Of a DNA stretch of 64,000 bases, positions 34,169 through 43,991 are shown in pieces. Both the position numbers and the translations under genes were made by a program. The stretch spans positions 1-64,000 of the forward strand of contig JAFQEK010000034.1 in the NCBI GenBank assembly GCA_017399025.1, in the 5' to 3' direction. The notes below the pieces were generated by a model that had not been told where the DNA came from, did no database searches, and saw nothing but the letters and a program-made list of their open reading frames with translations. How positions within the stretch are numbered: position 1 is the stretch's first letter; every line of letters begins with the position of its first letter. Origin of the DNA: Clostridia bacterium (lineage in GTDB: Bacteria; Bacillota; Clostridia; Oscillospirales; CAG-272).

Positions 34169-36142
34169 TTATTGATTATAATAATCGACGTGCACTTCGT
34201 GCGAAAGCGATCCGAGCACAAAATAAATGCGCGGACGAACAGCTTCATTGAAATAAACCTGATTCAAAGATGTGCAGGTACTGTCAAACAACATAATACC
34301 GGGAGTTTCGAGATTTTCGGGGAAATATACCGTTTTCAAAGCGGTACAACCCTCAAATATACTTGCTCCGATTGTTTTTACATTAGGCGAAAACTTGAAC
34401 TGTTTCAAAGATGTGTTGTAAGAAAACGCTGCTTCGCGGACTTCTTCCAAACCGGTTCCTCCGGAAATATCGGAAAGCGAAGAGCAAAGACCGAACGCAC
34501 TTGCGCCGATCACACGCAACGAGGAAGGCAATACTACTTTTTTCACACTGTCCAGACGGTAGAATGCCCTGTCTTCAATAATTTCCAAACCTTCGGGCAA
34601 ATACAATTCTTTCACATGATAACTGATATTGTATTTTGTAACACCGGCAGCACTGAGGCCTGTCAGATCATCGGGAATATATGCACTGTCCCATCCACAG
34701 AACACGGCACCCGAAATGATTTTAACGCCTTCGGGAACATGAATTGCCGTCTGTCCTTCGGCTACATAAGCGGCAAGCAAAACCCCATTGGAAATCCAGT
34801 AACGATCTGCTTCATTCTCCGATTTAGATGCCTTTTCCATAAAGTTTGTATAAGCCCCCGTAGAAGAAAAAGCATATTCGCCAACGGTTTTTATGCTTTG
34901 GGGCAGGTTGACGGTTTCAAGACCTTTGCAACCCTGAAAAGCATAACTGCCGATATATTCCAAATTTTTACAATCATTAAAATTCACTTTAGCTTTGGTA
35001 TCAATGCCTTCTACCATAATATTAAACGCTGTCTGATCAATGCTGATAAGATCTTTGTTCAAAACAATATCTTCCAATGCAAAACAACCTTCAAAAGCCG
35101 ATTTTCCGATTTCACGGACACCTTCCGGAATGGTAATGCTCTTCAACTCGGTTGCATAAGAATAACCGTAATTTTTCGGCTCATTGGCGATTGCCGCATT
35201 GTAAAATGCTCTTGCACCGATCGCTTTGATTCCTTTTCCGGAAAGATCCAATTCTGAGGGGTGAACCGTGGTTTTGATCAAAACACCGTCTCCGACAATC
35301 AGATAAGCATCGTCCTGTTGATGATACCAACGGGTATAGTTCAGCGCGCCGAAATCCACCATTGCAACCGAAGAAGGAATGGAAATATCAGCAAGTCTGG
35401 TGCAGTTATAGAACGCATAAATACCGATTCGATTCACACCTTCCGGAATTTCAACGGAGCGCAGCATGGAACAACCGCTAAAAACATAATCTCCGATTTC
35501 GCGAAGTTCCGTTACACCGTCAAAAGAAATGTTTTTTAAAGCGGAACATTCCGAAAATACCCAATTTTCGATTTTTTCCAACTTGGAAGAAAACTGAATG
35601 TTTTCCAATGCAGTGCAATTGATAAATGCTGCTTCTCCGATACGGCGGATATGCTCAAGAGAGATCGTTTTCAAAGAAACACAATACGAAAACGCACATT
35701 CATTTATCGTATCCACCGTTGAAGGAAGCACAATTTCGGTCAAACGCTCACAGCTTGCAAATGCATGGGAACCGATTATTTCCAGTCCTTCGCTGAGAGT
35801 CACTTTTTTCAAGGATGTGCAGTACTGGAATGCACCAGAACCGATGATTTTGACATTCGGACCGATAACAACTTCTTTCAATGAGGTATCCCCCATAAAT
35901 GCGCCTTCACTGATCATAGAGATCGTTTCGGGAATCACATAAACACCGTTCTCGTCCGCCTGTCCGATACATGAAACCAAAATCTCATCGTGATCTCCGC
36001 CAACTAAATAATTTTTTTCCGGAAGATTATTATTTATCGGTTTTGAAGATGTGGTTTCGTTGGACAACGTGTTGTTATTACATGAGGTAAAACAACACAC
36101 CGCCATACAAATACATAAACAAAAAGCAATTAATTTCTTCAT
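34169..36142 (-). CDS. BspA-type leucine-rich-repeat lipoprotein
   Basis: The 657-residue protein has a signal peptide with a lipobox-like CCFTSC (Cys near residue 20). From about residue 70 it carries some twenty repeats of the BspA/LRR_5 type: I..GAF..C..L..V.LP..L..IG. The repeats continue to the C-terminus, so there is no separate cell-wall anchor and the lipid must hold it at the membrane. Such proteins often bind host or bacterial surfaces. It is a single gene with a consensus promoter and a terminator. Confidence 0.88.
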   Translation of the reverse strand: MKKLIAFCLCICMAVCCFTSCNNNTLSNETTSSKPINNNLPEKNYLVGGDHDEILVSCIGQADENGVYVIPETISMISEGAFMGDTSLKEVVIGPNVKIIGSGAFQYCTSLKKVTLSEGLEIIGSHAFASCERLTEIVLPSTVDTINECAFSYCVSLKTISLEHIRRIGEAAFINCTALENIQFSSKLEKIENWVFSECSALKNISFDGVTELREIGDYVFSGCSMLRSVEIPEGVNRIGIYAFYNCTRLADISIPSSVAMVDFGALNYTRWYHQQDDAYLIVGDGVLIKTTVHPSELDLSGKGIKAIGARAFYNAAIANEPKNYGYSYATELKSITIPEGVREIGKSAFEGCFALEDIVLNKDLISIDQTAFNIMVEGIDTKAKVNFNDCKNLEYIGSYAFQGCKGLETVNLPQSIKTVGEYAFSSTGAYTNFMEKASKSENEADRYWISNGVLLAAYVAEGQTAIHVPEGVKIISGAVFCGWDSAYIPDDLTGLSAAGVTKYNISYHVKELYLPEGLEIIEDRAFYRLDSVKKVVLPSSLRVIGASAFGLCSSLSDISGGTGLEEVREAAFSYNTSLKQFKFSPNVKTIGASIFEGCTALKTVYFPENLETPGIMLFDSTCTSLNQVYFNEAVRPRIYFVLGSLSHEVHVDYYNQ

Positions 36143-36212
36143 TAAAATATGCCCGTCCTTTCAAAATAAAACAGCACCTGCCGCTGACTGTTTATTTTTG
36201 TCGTTTTTTGAT

Positions 36213-36241
36213 ATTATATAACAAAATTGAAATTCTGTCAA
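36213..36241 (-). promoter_or_regulatory. Consensus promoter of the LRR lipoprotein gene
   Basis: On the minus strand TTGACA (36236-36241) and TATAAT (36213-36218) are separated by exactly 17 bp. Confidence 0.85.
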
Positions 36242-36340
36242 CCATATTCCAAAGAAGTTCACAAACTTGTAAAAACTCATTCAAAAATTCTGCTGAAATA
36301 GGCTTTTAAAAACAAAAACCAAAGAGAAAAAACAAATCTC

Positions 36341-36384
36341 TTGACATTAAAATGAAAAAGCGGTATAATGTTAGCAACCTAACA
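36341..36384 (+). promoter_or_regulatory. MarR-operon promoter with palindromic operator
   Basis: TTGACA (36341-36346) and TATAAT (36364-36369) are separated by 17 bp. A TGTTAG-CAAC-CTAACA palindrome (36369-36384) starts within the -10 and covers the transcript start. MarR proteins typically repress from such sites and release on binding a toxic ligand. Confidence 0.85.
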
Positions 36385-36419
36385 ATATCACATTCCGTAT
36401 CAGAAAGGAGGCATTCCAA

Positions 36420-36863
36420 ATGGCAGAACCATTCAGAATCGGTGCTCAAATCAAATCTCTTTCACATCTCATTATGAGAGAAATCGGCAATTGTATCTGC
36501 GGAAAATATCCGGATGAAGCAACGGGAAACAATATGTTCATTATCGGATATCTGGCACATCACAAAAACCGTGATATCTTTCAGAAAGATCTGGAAGAGT
36601 TTTTTTCCGTGCGCCGTTCCACAATGTCTAACATCATTCTGCGCATGGAGCAAAAAGGCTTTTTGCTCCGTGAGCCCGTTTTATACGACCGCAGACTGAA
36701 AAAATTGGTATTGACGGAAAAGGGAGAAAAACTCCATACCATGATGGAATCCGTTGTATTTCAAACAGAGGAAAAGCTGACCTTGGGATTTTCTGCGGAA
36801 GAAAAAGCAACTCTTTCCCAACTTTTGGAAAAGCTTCGCCAAAATTTGGAATCCGGCATCTGA
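36420..36863 (+). CDS. MarR-family regulator
   Basis: The 147-residue protein has a winged helix with TMSNIILRMEQKGFLLREP (recognition helix and wing) and the wing segment YDRRLKKLVLTEKG. Helical ends give the dimer interface. The first gene of an operon with a two-gene ABC exporter, it should repress the operon through the TGTTAG palindrome overlapping its promoter. The start is behind AAAGGAGG. Confidence 0.93.
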   Translation: MAEPFRIGAQIKSLSHLIMREIGNCICGKYPDEATGNNMFIIGYLAHHKNRDIFQKDLEEFFSVRRSTMSNIILRMEQKGFLLREPVLYDRRLKKLVLTEKGEKLHTMMESVVFQTEEKLTLGFSAEEKATLSQLLEKLRQNLESGI

Positions 36864-36903
36864 AACCGAATGCGAATAAAAAATAAAAAGAAAGGAATCC
36901 CAA

Positions 36904-36927
36904 ATGGGAAAGCAACTAATTTTATGA
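36904..36927 (+). CDS. Seven-codon leader ORF overlapping the ABC exporter start
   Basis: Seven codons (MGKQLIL) start 7 bp after AAAGGA. The stop TGA overlaps the ATG of the exporter as ATGA. The exporter start has no ribosome binding site of its own, so ribosomes finishing this short frame would restart there. The alternative is that translation starts further upstream in the exporter frame, but that also lacks a good ribosome binding site. Confidence 0.5.
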   Translation: MGKQLIL

Positions 36928-38669
36928 TCAAAAGACTTTCCAAATGCATTAAGGGGTATACGTGGCAAACCATTCTTTCCCCGCTGTTTATTGCGCTTGA
37001 GGTCATCATCGAATGTATTATCCCCCTTGTTACCAAAGACCTTGTAAACTATCTTAACAGCGGCGAAACACTCTCCATGGATACAATCAAAAGCTATGGA
37101 CTCACGCTTGTCTTGCTTGCTGTTGCCTCGCTTTGTTGCGGTGCGCTTTCCGGTTGGTTCTGCGCAACTGCTTCCTGCGGATTTGCAAAAAACTTACGCC
37201 GCGAGCTTTATTATAAGGTTCAGGATTTTTCTTTTTCCAATATTGATAAATTCTCAACCTCCAGTCTTGTAACCCGTCTGACGACGGACGTTACCAATGT
37301 GCAGCAATCCTTCATGATGCTGATTCGTATTGCCATCCGCGCACCGTTTATGCTGATCTTCTCCATGATCATGGCATTTATTCTCGGCGGTTGGCTCGCT
37401 TGCGTATACGTATTGCTCGTGCCCGTTCTGGGATTCGCACTTTTCAGCATTGCGCGCAAGGTTATGCCGATCTTCCGCGGCGCTTTCCGCAAATACGATA
37501 AGCTGAATGAATCCGTTCAGGAAAATATCGGCGGCATCCGCGTGGTAAAATCCTTTGTAAGAGAGGATTTTGAAACGGAAAAATTCAAAAAAGCTTCCGG
37601 TGATCTTGCAAAAGATTTTACGAGAGCTGAAAAAATTCTCGCGCTCAATAATCCTTTTATGCAAATTGCAATCAATACCTCCATGGTTTGCGTTTGTCTG
37701 TTTGCTTCTTATCTTATTATTTCCACAGGCGGCGTTACATATAACCTTGGTAACTTTTCCAGCCTCTTGACTTACGGTGTTCAGATTCTCTCCAACTGCA
37801 TGATGCTTTCCATGGTATTTGTAACCCTGACGATGTCTATGGAATCCGCGCGCCGTATTGTTGAAGTTCTGGGTGAAGAAAGCTCCATTCAAGCACCCGA
37901 AAACGCAATCAAAGAAGTTTCCGACGGTTCCATCGAATTTGAAAACGTCAGCTTCAAATATTCCGAAAAAGCAGAGAAAAATGCGCTTTCCAACATCACC
38001 CTGCATATAAAATCCGGTGAAACTATCGGTATTATCGGAGGAACAGGAAGCTCCAAAACTTCTCTCGTTCAAATGATCCCCCGTCTTTACGATGCCACGG
38101 AAGGCGTTGTGAAGGTTGGCGGAATCGATGTACAGAAATATGATCTTGATTCACTTCGAAATGAGGTTTCCATGGTTCTTCAGAAAAATGTTCTTTTCTC
38201 CGGAACGATCAAGGACAATCTTCGCTGGGGTGATCCGAATGCTTCCGATGAAGAATTGGTACGCATTTCCAAGCTTGCCTGCGCAGATGAATTCGTTTCT
38301 TCTTTCCCGAACGGTTACGATACCTTTATTGAACGCGGAGGCACAAACGTATCGGGAGGTCAGAAGCAAAGGCTTTGTATTGCACGTGCGCTTCTGAAAA
38401 AGCCGAAAATCCTGATTCTGGATGACTCTACTTCTGCGGTGGATACAAAAACGGATGCTATGATCCGCAAAGCATTCCGCGAAGAAATTCCCGGAACAAC
38501 GAAGATCATCATCGCGCAGCGTATTTCTTCCGTAGAGGATGCCGACCGCATCATTGTTCTGGACGGCGGTAAGATTGACGGTATTGGTACGCACGAAGAA
38601 CTTTTGAAGAATAATGCTATTTACCGCGAAGTATATGAATCTCAAGTGAAAGGGGGAGAAGATGAATGA
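36924..38669 (+). CDS. Heterodimeric multidrug-type ABC exporter, degenerate-site subunit
   Basis: The 581-residue subunit has a six-helix membrane domain (about 10-310) and an ATPase with Walker A GGTGSSKTS, signature NVSGGQKQRLCIARAL and Walker B ILILDDSTSAVD. The Asp after Walker B replaces the catalytic Glu, which marks the non-hydrolysing site of heterodimers such as BmrCD, LmrCD and TM287/288. It overlaps the partner gene by 4 bp. Together with MarR control this points to efflux of drugs or other toxic small molecules. The start is set at ATG 36924, coupled to the short leader frame. Confidence 0.88.
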   Translation: MIKRLSKCIKGYTWQTILSPLFIALEVIIECIIPLVTKDLVNYLNSGETLSMDTIKSYGLTLVLLAVASLCCGALSGWFCATASCGFAKNLRRELYYKVQDFSFSNIDKFSTSSLVTRLTTDVTNVQQSFMMLIRIAIRAPFMLIFSMIMAFILGGWLACVYVLLVPVLGFALFSIARKVMPIFRGAFRKYDKLNESVQENIGGIRVVKSFVREDFETEKFKKASGDLAKDFTRAEKILALNNPFMQIAINTSMVCVCLFASYLIISTGGVTYNLGNFSSLLTYGVQILSNCMMLSMVFVTLTMSMESARRIVEVLGEESSIQAPENAIKEVSDGSIEFENVSFKYSEKAEKNALSNITLHIKSGETIGIIGGTGSSKTSLVQMIPRLYDATEGVVKVGGIDVQKYDLDSLRNEVSMVLQKNVLFSGTIKDNLRWGDPNASDEELVRISKLACADEFVSSFPNGYDTFIERGGTNVSGGQKQRLCIARALLKKPKILILDDSTSAVDTKTDAMIRKAFREEIPGTTKIIIAQRISSVEDADRIIVLDGGKIDGIGTHEELLKNNAIYREVYESQVKGGEDE

Positions 38670-40612
38670 ATAAACGTCCTTCCATGGCGGGCGCAGGACG
38701 CCCGAAAGCAAAAAAAGGTACGTTGAAGCGTGTATTGAAATTTCTTGTGAAATATTACAAGAAATCTTTGATTCTGGTGGGGATCTGTCTTGTGATCAGC
38801 GCGCTTGTCAACTCGGTTTCTTCTATTTTCACGCAAAACTTTCTTGAATATGTCAATGAAGGCCTTGCTATTTTTAAAACGAGCGGTGTAACAGCCGCAT
38901 TGGAAACCGTCTATCCCAAAATCATTGCTCTTGTTTTGACTTTAATGGGTGTTTATCTGACGGGCTTGATCTGCAATTTCCTTTGGACACGTACCATGGC
39001 CAAGGTTACGCAGGGTACCTTGGATAACATGAGAAACGAAATGTTTGCAAAAATGCAAACGCTTCCTATCAAATATTTCGATACCCATCCGCACGGCGAT
39101 ATCATGAGCCATTACACCAATGATATAGATACTCTCCGTCAGCTTATTTCCCAAAGTATTCCCAGTATGATTTCCTCTTCCATCATTGTAATTTCTTTGA
39201 TTTGCATTATGCTGTATTACAGCCTTCATCTTTTCCTTGTGGTTCTTATCGGTGCTTTTTTGATGGTGTTCGTTACCAAAACAATCGGCGGACGAAGCGC
39301 AAGATATTTTATTCGCCAACAAAAATCACTCGGTAACGAAGAAGGCTACATCGAAGAAATGATGAACGGTCAGAAAGTTGTTAAGGTATTCTGTCATGAA
39401 AACGCTTGCAAAGAGGATTTTGATAAAATCAATGATCAGCTTTTCCGCGATGCGCAGAGCGCAAACCGTTTTGCCAATATCTTAATGCCGATTCTTGGTA
39501 ATCTTGGTAATATTCTTTATGTTCTTGTGGTTTTCATCGGAGGTTCTTTACTTCTTGCCGAAGGAAACATTGAAAATCCTCTTTCAAAAGTTGTACTTGA
39601 TGTTACTATCGTTGCGGCATTTCTCAACATGACGCGACAATTCTGCATGAATGTCAATCAGGCTTCCCAGCATATTAACTCCATTGCGATGGCACTTGCA
39701 GGCGCTTCCCGTATTTTTGAGCTTCTTGACGAAGAACCTGAAGCAGACAGCGGTTACGTTACGCTCGTCAATGCCGCTTACGATCATGACGGTAATCTGG
39801 TGGAATCCAAGGAGCGCACCAATATCTGGGCATGGAAGCACCCCCACCGCGCAGACGGAACCATTACGTATACCCGCTTACAGGGCGATGTTCGTCTGAC
39901 GGATGTGGATTTCGGTTACGTGCCCGAAAAATTGGTTTTGCATAACATCACGCTGACTGCCGAACCCGGTAATAAGATTGCTTTTGTAGGCGCAACGGGC
40001 GCAGGCAAAACTACGATTACCAATTTGATCAACCGTTTCTATGATATTGCCGACGGCAAGGTCCGTTATGACGGAATCAATATCAATAAGATCAAAAAAT
40101 CCGATCTCCGCCGTTCACTCGGCATCGTTTTACAGGATACCAATCTCTTTACGGGAACGGTTATGGAAAATATCCGTTACGGTAGATTGGACGCTACTGA
40201 TGAAGAGGTTTACGTAGCTGCTCAGCTTGCCAATGCGCATGATTTTATCACCCGTCTGCCCGACGGTTACAATACCATGCTCACAAGTAACGGCGCAAAT
40301 CTTTCCCAAGGTCAGCGTCAGCTTCTTTCTATCGCACGTGCTGCCGTTGCCGATCCTCCCGTTATGATTCTCGATGAAGCTACCTCTTCCATCGATACCA
40401 GAACGGAAGCACTCGTTTCGCAAGGCATGGACGGTCTTATGTACGGCAGAACGGTATTTGTCATTGCGCACCGTCTTTCCACCGTTCGCAATTCCGATTC
40501 GATCACAGTGCTTGAAAAAGGCCGGATAATCGAACGCGGTACGCATAACGAGCTGATTGCCCAAAAAGGAAAATATTATCAACTCTACACCGGCGCATTT
40601 GAACTTGAATAA
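38666..40612 (+). CDS. Heterodimeric multidrug-type ABC exporter, catalytic subunit
   Basis: The 648-residue subunit has a basic N-terminal tail, a six-helix membrane domain, and an ATPase with Walker A GATGAGKTT, signature NLSQGQRQLLSIARAA, Walker B VMILDEATSSID and IAHRLSTV. An insertion of about 40 residues (ERTNIWAWKHPHRADGTITY region) lies just before the ATPase, which is common in the longer partner of these heterodimers. It ends before a strong bidirectional terminator. Confidence 0.92.
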   Translation: MNKRPSMAGAGRPKAKKGTLKRVLKFLVKYYKKSLILVGICLVISALVNSVSSIFTQNFLEYVNEGLAIFKTSGVTAALETVYPKIIALVLTLMGVYLTGLICNFLWTRTMAKVTQGTLDNMRNEMFAKMQTLPIKYFDTHPHGDIMSHYTNDIDTLRQLISQSIPSMISSSIIVISLICIMLYYSLHLFLVVLIGAFLMVFVTKTIGGRSARYFIRQQKSLGNEEGYIEEMMNGQKVVKVFCHENACKEDFDKINDQLFRDAQSANRFANILMPILGNLGNILYVLVVFIGGSLLLAEGNIENPLSKVVLDVTIVAAFLNMTRQFCMNVNQASQHINSIAMALAGASRIFELLDEEPEADSGYVTLVNAAYDHDGNLVESKERTNIWAWKHPHRADGTITYTRLQGDVRLTDVDFGYVPEKLVLHNITLTAEPGNKIAFVGATGAGKTTITNLINRFYDIADGKVRYDGININKIKKSDLRRSLGIVLQDTNLFTGTVMENIRYGRLDATDEEVYVAAQLANAHDFITRLPDGYNTMLTSNGANLSQGQRQLLSIARAAVADPPVMILDEATSSIDTRTEALVSQGMDGLMYGRTVFVIAHRLSTVRNSDSITVLEKGRIIERGTHNELIAQKGKYYQLYTGAFELE

Positions 40613-40624
40613 AGTTTTTTAACA

Positions 40625-40674
40625 AAAATGGCTGCCATCCGTATCCTGAACGATACCGGACGGTAGCCGTTTTC
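40625..40674. terminator. Bidirectional terminator
   Basis: A long stem, AATGGCTGCCATCCGTATC with its near complement, with A/T flanks, lies between the exporter and the convergent YccF gene. Confidence 0.85.
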
Positions 40675-40714
40675 TCATTGTTTTCGAAAATTTTTCCCTG
40701 ATGTTGACGACTTC

Positions 40715-41074
40715 TCAGCGGACCTTTGCACCAAAAGGCATAAGCGAAAGCTTTGCAAACTTAAAATATTGCAGACCGAACGGAATGCCGATGATGGTTA
40801 CGCAGAACGCGCAGCCTGCAAGCAAAAAGCCAATCGCAAGCTCCAAACCGCCGAAAATCAGCCACAAAATATTAACAAAAAGGGATACGGTATTTTTACC
40901 GTATGAAATCTCCTTATCAAAAGGGAGCAGACAGAGTTTCGCAAACTTAAAGCATTGCAAGCCGACAGGGATGCCGATGATTGTGATACACCACAAAGCA
41001 CCCAAAGCCAGCCATAAAAAAGAAGCCGCCAATCCTCCGAACAATACCCACAAAATATTACCGATCAGTTTCAT
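40715..41074 (-). CDS. YccF-domain inner membrane protein
   Basis: The 119-residue protein is two YccF repeats: each begins NILW..FGG and ends ITIIGIPVGLQ.FKFAKL or VTIIGIPFGLQYFKFAKL. It has four hydrophobic segments. The family is widespread but its function is unknown. It is a single gene. Confidence 0.88.
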   Translation of the reverse strand: MKLIGNILWVLFGGLAASFLWLALGALWCITIIGIPVGLQCFKFAKLCLLPFDKEISYGKNTVSLFVNILWLIFGGLELAIGFLLAGCAFCVTIIGIPFGLQYFKFAKLSLMPFGAKVR

Positions 41075-41168
41075 TTTTCTTTCCTTTCTGATTTAAAATA
41101 TACTTTATTATATCACAGATTTCCGAAAAAGCAATGTGGAAAAGAAAAACAAACGCACAGAAATGCCC

Positions 41169-41197
41169 TTGTATTTTGCTTCATTTTATGATATAAT
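41169..41197 (+). promoter_or_regulatory. Promoter of the sugar isomerase/epimerase-like gene
   Basis: TTGTAT (41169-41174) and TATAAT (41192-41197) are separated by 17 bp. Confidence 0.7.
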
Positions 41198-41251
41198 TAT
41201 ATCAAATCAAGCGGATATACTCCGTATTTTCAAAAAGAAAGGAACGGAACT

Positions 41252-42004
41252 ATGAAATTTACCACAGGTATGACAAGCGTAACATTCCGCGAAAAAAGCA
41301 TTGAAGAAATTACAGTTCTTGCAAAACGCGCAAAACTTTCGGAAATTGAATGGGGTGCAGATCGGCATGTATTGCCCTCGGATGCGGAAGCGATCAAAAA
41401 CGCTCGCTTTCAAATGTATAAAAATGAGCTTCGTTGCTCTTCTTACGGTTCCTATTACCGCATCGGCGACCGCGATGAAGACTCCTTCCGCGCAATCTGC
41501 CGAACGGCCCAGGCTCTCGGTGCAGGTATGGTACGCGTATGGCTCGGCAAAACTGGAAGCGAAAAAACGACAGACGATCTGCGCACGCAAATGTTAGAAG
41601 AAGTGAAACATCTCGCTTCCGTTGCCGAAAAATACGGACAGATTCTGGCGTTTGAATTTCACGGAAAAACACTCAACGATAACGGAGAATCCTCTGTTTC
41701 TTTTCTTTCCGAATGTAAAAAAGAAAATATCAAAACATATTGGCAGCCACTTTCCTATTCCGATAACGAAAAAAATCTTTCTCTCGTTTTACCCTATCTG
41801 AGCGCCGTTCATGTGTTCACCTGGGATGATGCACATTGCCGCTACCCTCTTGCCGACGGCTCGGATGCATGGAAAAAATATCTTAAAATTCTCAAAGATG
41901 CAAATGTTTCCACAAAACTGATTATGGAATTTGTCAAGGATGATAGCGCTCTGCAATTTCTTTCCGATGCCGCCGTCCTGCATGAATGGATTCAATCTAT
42001 TTAA
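41252..42004 (+). CDS. Sugar phosphate isomerase/epimerase-like TIM-barrel protein
   Basis: The 250-residue protein has the AP-endonuclease-2/xylose isomerase-like barrel pattern: the first strand with TGMTSVTF, ELEWG-like EIEWGADRHV, a Glu at the end of LAFEFHG and a final KLIMEFVKDDS. These put acidic metal ligands at strand ends. It starts behind GAAAGGA. The stop overlaps the tail of the convergent gpr gene by 4 bp. The substrate is unknown. Confidence 0.8.
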   Translation: MKFTTGMTSVTFREKSIEEITVLAKRAKLSEIEWGADRHVLPSDAEAIKNARFQMYKNELRCSSYGSYYRIGDRDEDSFRAICRTAQALGAGMVRVWLGKTGSEKTTDDLRTQMLEEVKHLASVAEKYGQILAFEFHGKTLNDNGESSVSFLSECKKENIKTYWQPLSYSDNEKNLSLVLPYLSAVHVFTWDDAHCRYPLADGSDAWKKYLKILKDANVSTKLIMEFVKDDSALQFLSDAAVLHEWIQSI

Positions 42005-42891
42005 ATAATCATCGCCATTTCTTCGTAAGGAAAATCCCCGTGTAACGTACGGTTCAGCGCATATCCGATGGCTTTGCCCATATTCCTTGCAATGGCATCA
42101 ATCTCCTTCGGTGCGACAAAAAGTCCTGAAAGAGAGTCAATAACGCTTTCATTCGGAGAATGCCCCTCCAACGCATCCCGAAGCAAGGTCGCCGTATCCA
42201 CTACGGTCGGCACACCGATGGCAATCACGGGAACGCCAAGCGTTTTAAAATCTAAAGCCGATCCAACATTACCGATCCCCGAGCCCGGAGTGATTCCGGC
42301 ATCGGAAATCTGTATGGTACGGGCAAGCCGATCTGCTTCTCTTGCCGCCAATGCGTCGATGACAATCACGGCATCGGGATGTTGGTTTTCCACAACGCTG
42401 TGGATAAGAGCCGCCGTTTCCATCCCTGTTTTTGACATCGTTCCGGGAGAAAATGAAGAAACATCTCCGAAACCGCCGATTCCGATCGGGATTCCGTCCA
42501 TGTGCTTCATATGATGCGTTGCCAGAACATGCTCTGCCGCAATCACCCCAAGCGCATCGGAGGAAAGCTCTCGATTTCCAACACCGCACACAAGCGTATA
42601 AGAATAATCCCAGCAAAACGCCCTCAATTCCACAGCAAGTGCATCGCAGATTTTCAAAAAATCAGAATAACCCAGATGCGCCGCCGTCGGAAAAGAAATC
42701 GTTACATATTTTCCTTTTGGTTTTCCGAGTGCCCGCTCTCCGCGTTCATCCAAAATTTCAATCGTACTGATTTTGATAAAATCTTCCTGCCGTTCATTAT
42801 ATAAAATACCGTCAAGCTCTCCCTTTTCTTCCTTTGCGCGTTTTGACATGGCATATGTGCGCAATTCCTCCGCCAAATCCGTCCGAATCAT
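42001..42891 (-). CDS. gpr: GPR germination protease
   Basis: The 296-residue aspartic-type protease degrades small acid-soluble spore proteins when spores germinate. The N-terminal propeptide-like part with RTDLA, the conserved CGVGNRELSSDALG block and the ALAAREADRLARTIQISDAGI region with its acidic residues match GPR. The presence of gpr shows the organism makes spores. The upstream region lacks a vegetative promoter; I could not identify a clear forespore sigma site. Confidence 0.93.
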   Translation of the reverse strand: MIRTDLAEELRTYAMSKRAKEEKGELDGILYNERQEDFIKISTIEILDERGERALGKPKGKYVTISFPTAAHLGYSDFLKICDALAVELRAFCWDYSYTLVCGVGNRELSSDALGVIAAEHVLATHHMKHMDGIPIGIGGFGDVSSFSPGTMSKTGMETAALIHSVVENQHPDAVIVIDALAAREADRLARTIQISDAGITPGSGIGNVGSALDFKTLGVPVIAIGVPTVVDTATLLRDALEGHSPNESVIDSLSGLFVAPKEIDAIARNMGKAIGYALNRTLHGDFPYEEMAMII

Positions 42892-42942
42892 AATTACCGC
42901 CCTTTATTTCCAATCAATTTTAACGGCGGTTCTTCAAAACAA

Positions 42943-42979
42943 AAACGCCGTTTGCCTTATTTTCGACAAACGGCGTTTA
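42943..42979 (-). terminator. Terminator of the YesL-like gene
   Basis: A 12-bp stem, AAACGCCGTTTG/CAAACGGCGTTT, followed by T-rich sequence on the minus strand, directly after the stop. Confidence 0.85.
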
Positions 42980-42981
42980 CT

Positions 42982-43956
42982 TTATTCGAGTTCAGATTTT
43001 TTATAATACGGATCAATCATATATTTTTGAATCTTTGGCCACGCTGCATACATTCCCATATATGCGCATCCTGAAAACAGCACCATGAAAATACAGATCA
43101 CTGCAAGAGGAACGAACAGCGTACCAACCCAAAGCGTAAACATCATGAGCATGATACAACCGCAGAACAACAGGAAATTACGTCCGAACCCAAGAATTGT
43201 GAAAATGGCGGCATTTTTGAGAATCTGAAAAAATTTCAGATCAAAGGTAACCATCAATGTATAAACATAGAATCTCATAAAGCTGTACAATACAAATACA
43301 AGAATCATGGGATAGAACATTGCGTAATAATTCGTATAATTGTAATAATACATATAGAGTGAATATGTGCACATACCGAACATAACAAGATCCAAAACAC
43401 CCATGGGCAAAGATTGCTTCCATGAACTCTTAATCGTGGTTTTGAAATCCTCCCACAAGAAAACCGGTTCACCCTTGACAAGATTGCGTACGATGTAGGT
43501 ACAAGCAGCATTGACAGGACCGAACGTTACAATCAGCAAGGCGGAAAGTCCGTAGAGAATATAGGTTGCCACCGTATCCGCATAAACGGGCGACATCTGT
43601 CCGTGAATACCGAGCAAGGGAGCAAAGGAAGGTGCAAACTCTCCCGAAGCGATATGAATACCGTTGATTACAGGAAACACTTCGCTAGAAGGAGTAACAC
43701 CGACGTTGCTGAACAGTCCGCTGAGCGCGAGGAGCAAAAAGAAGATCGGGAAATTGCCAACGATATAAAGCGCATTGACCCAGATCAATTTAATAAAACG
43801 ACGCATATACAGCTTGAAAAAGTTAAGAAAGTCATATTTGGTAATGACGTCTTCCTTTTCGACACCCTTTCCGTCTTTCATGTAACTTGAAAATAAACCT
43901 CTTTTTTTCTTTTTCGGCGCTTCAATCGGTTCGCCGTATTCATTGAATTCTTTCAT
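42982..43956 (-). CDS. YesL/DUF624-like membrane protein
   Basis: The 324-residue protein has a charged N-terminus of about 50 residues, then about six membrane helices. The conserved-like LFFKLYMRRFIKLIWVNALY start and the FWEDFKTT-like cytoplasmic loop after GPVNAACTYIVRNLVKGEPVFL resemble YesL (DUF624). YesL proteins usually sit beside carbohydrate ABC transporters; none is here. It follows DUF4364 after 35 bp and probably shares its transcript. Function is unknown. Confidence 0.8.
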   Translation of the reverse strand: MKEFNEYGEPIEAPKKKKRGLFSSYMKDGKGVEKEDVITKYDFLNFFKLYMRRFIKLIWVNALYIVGNFPIFFLLLALSGLFSNVGVTPSSEVFPVINGIHIASGEFAPSFAPLLGIHGQMSPVYADTVATYILYGLSALLIVTFGPVNAACTYIVRNLVKGEPVFLWEDFKTTIKSSWKQSLPMGVLDLVMFGMCTYSLYMYYYNYTNYYAMFYPMILVFVLYSFMRFYVYTLMVTFDLKFFQILKNAAIFTILGFGRNFLLFCGCIMLMMFTLWVGTLFVPLAVICIFMVLFSGCAYMGMYAAWPKIQKYMIDPYYKKSELE

Positions 43957-43991
43957 AAAATTTTTTCTTCTCCTTTATTCAATCTAACATT

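Noticed and set aside
34172-35257. A 361-codon open frame opposite the leucine-rich-repeat lipoprotein
   Set aside because: It arises from the periodic LRR codons on the other strand and has no ribosome binding site.
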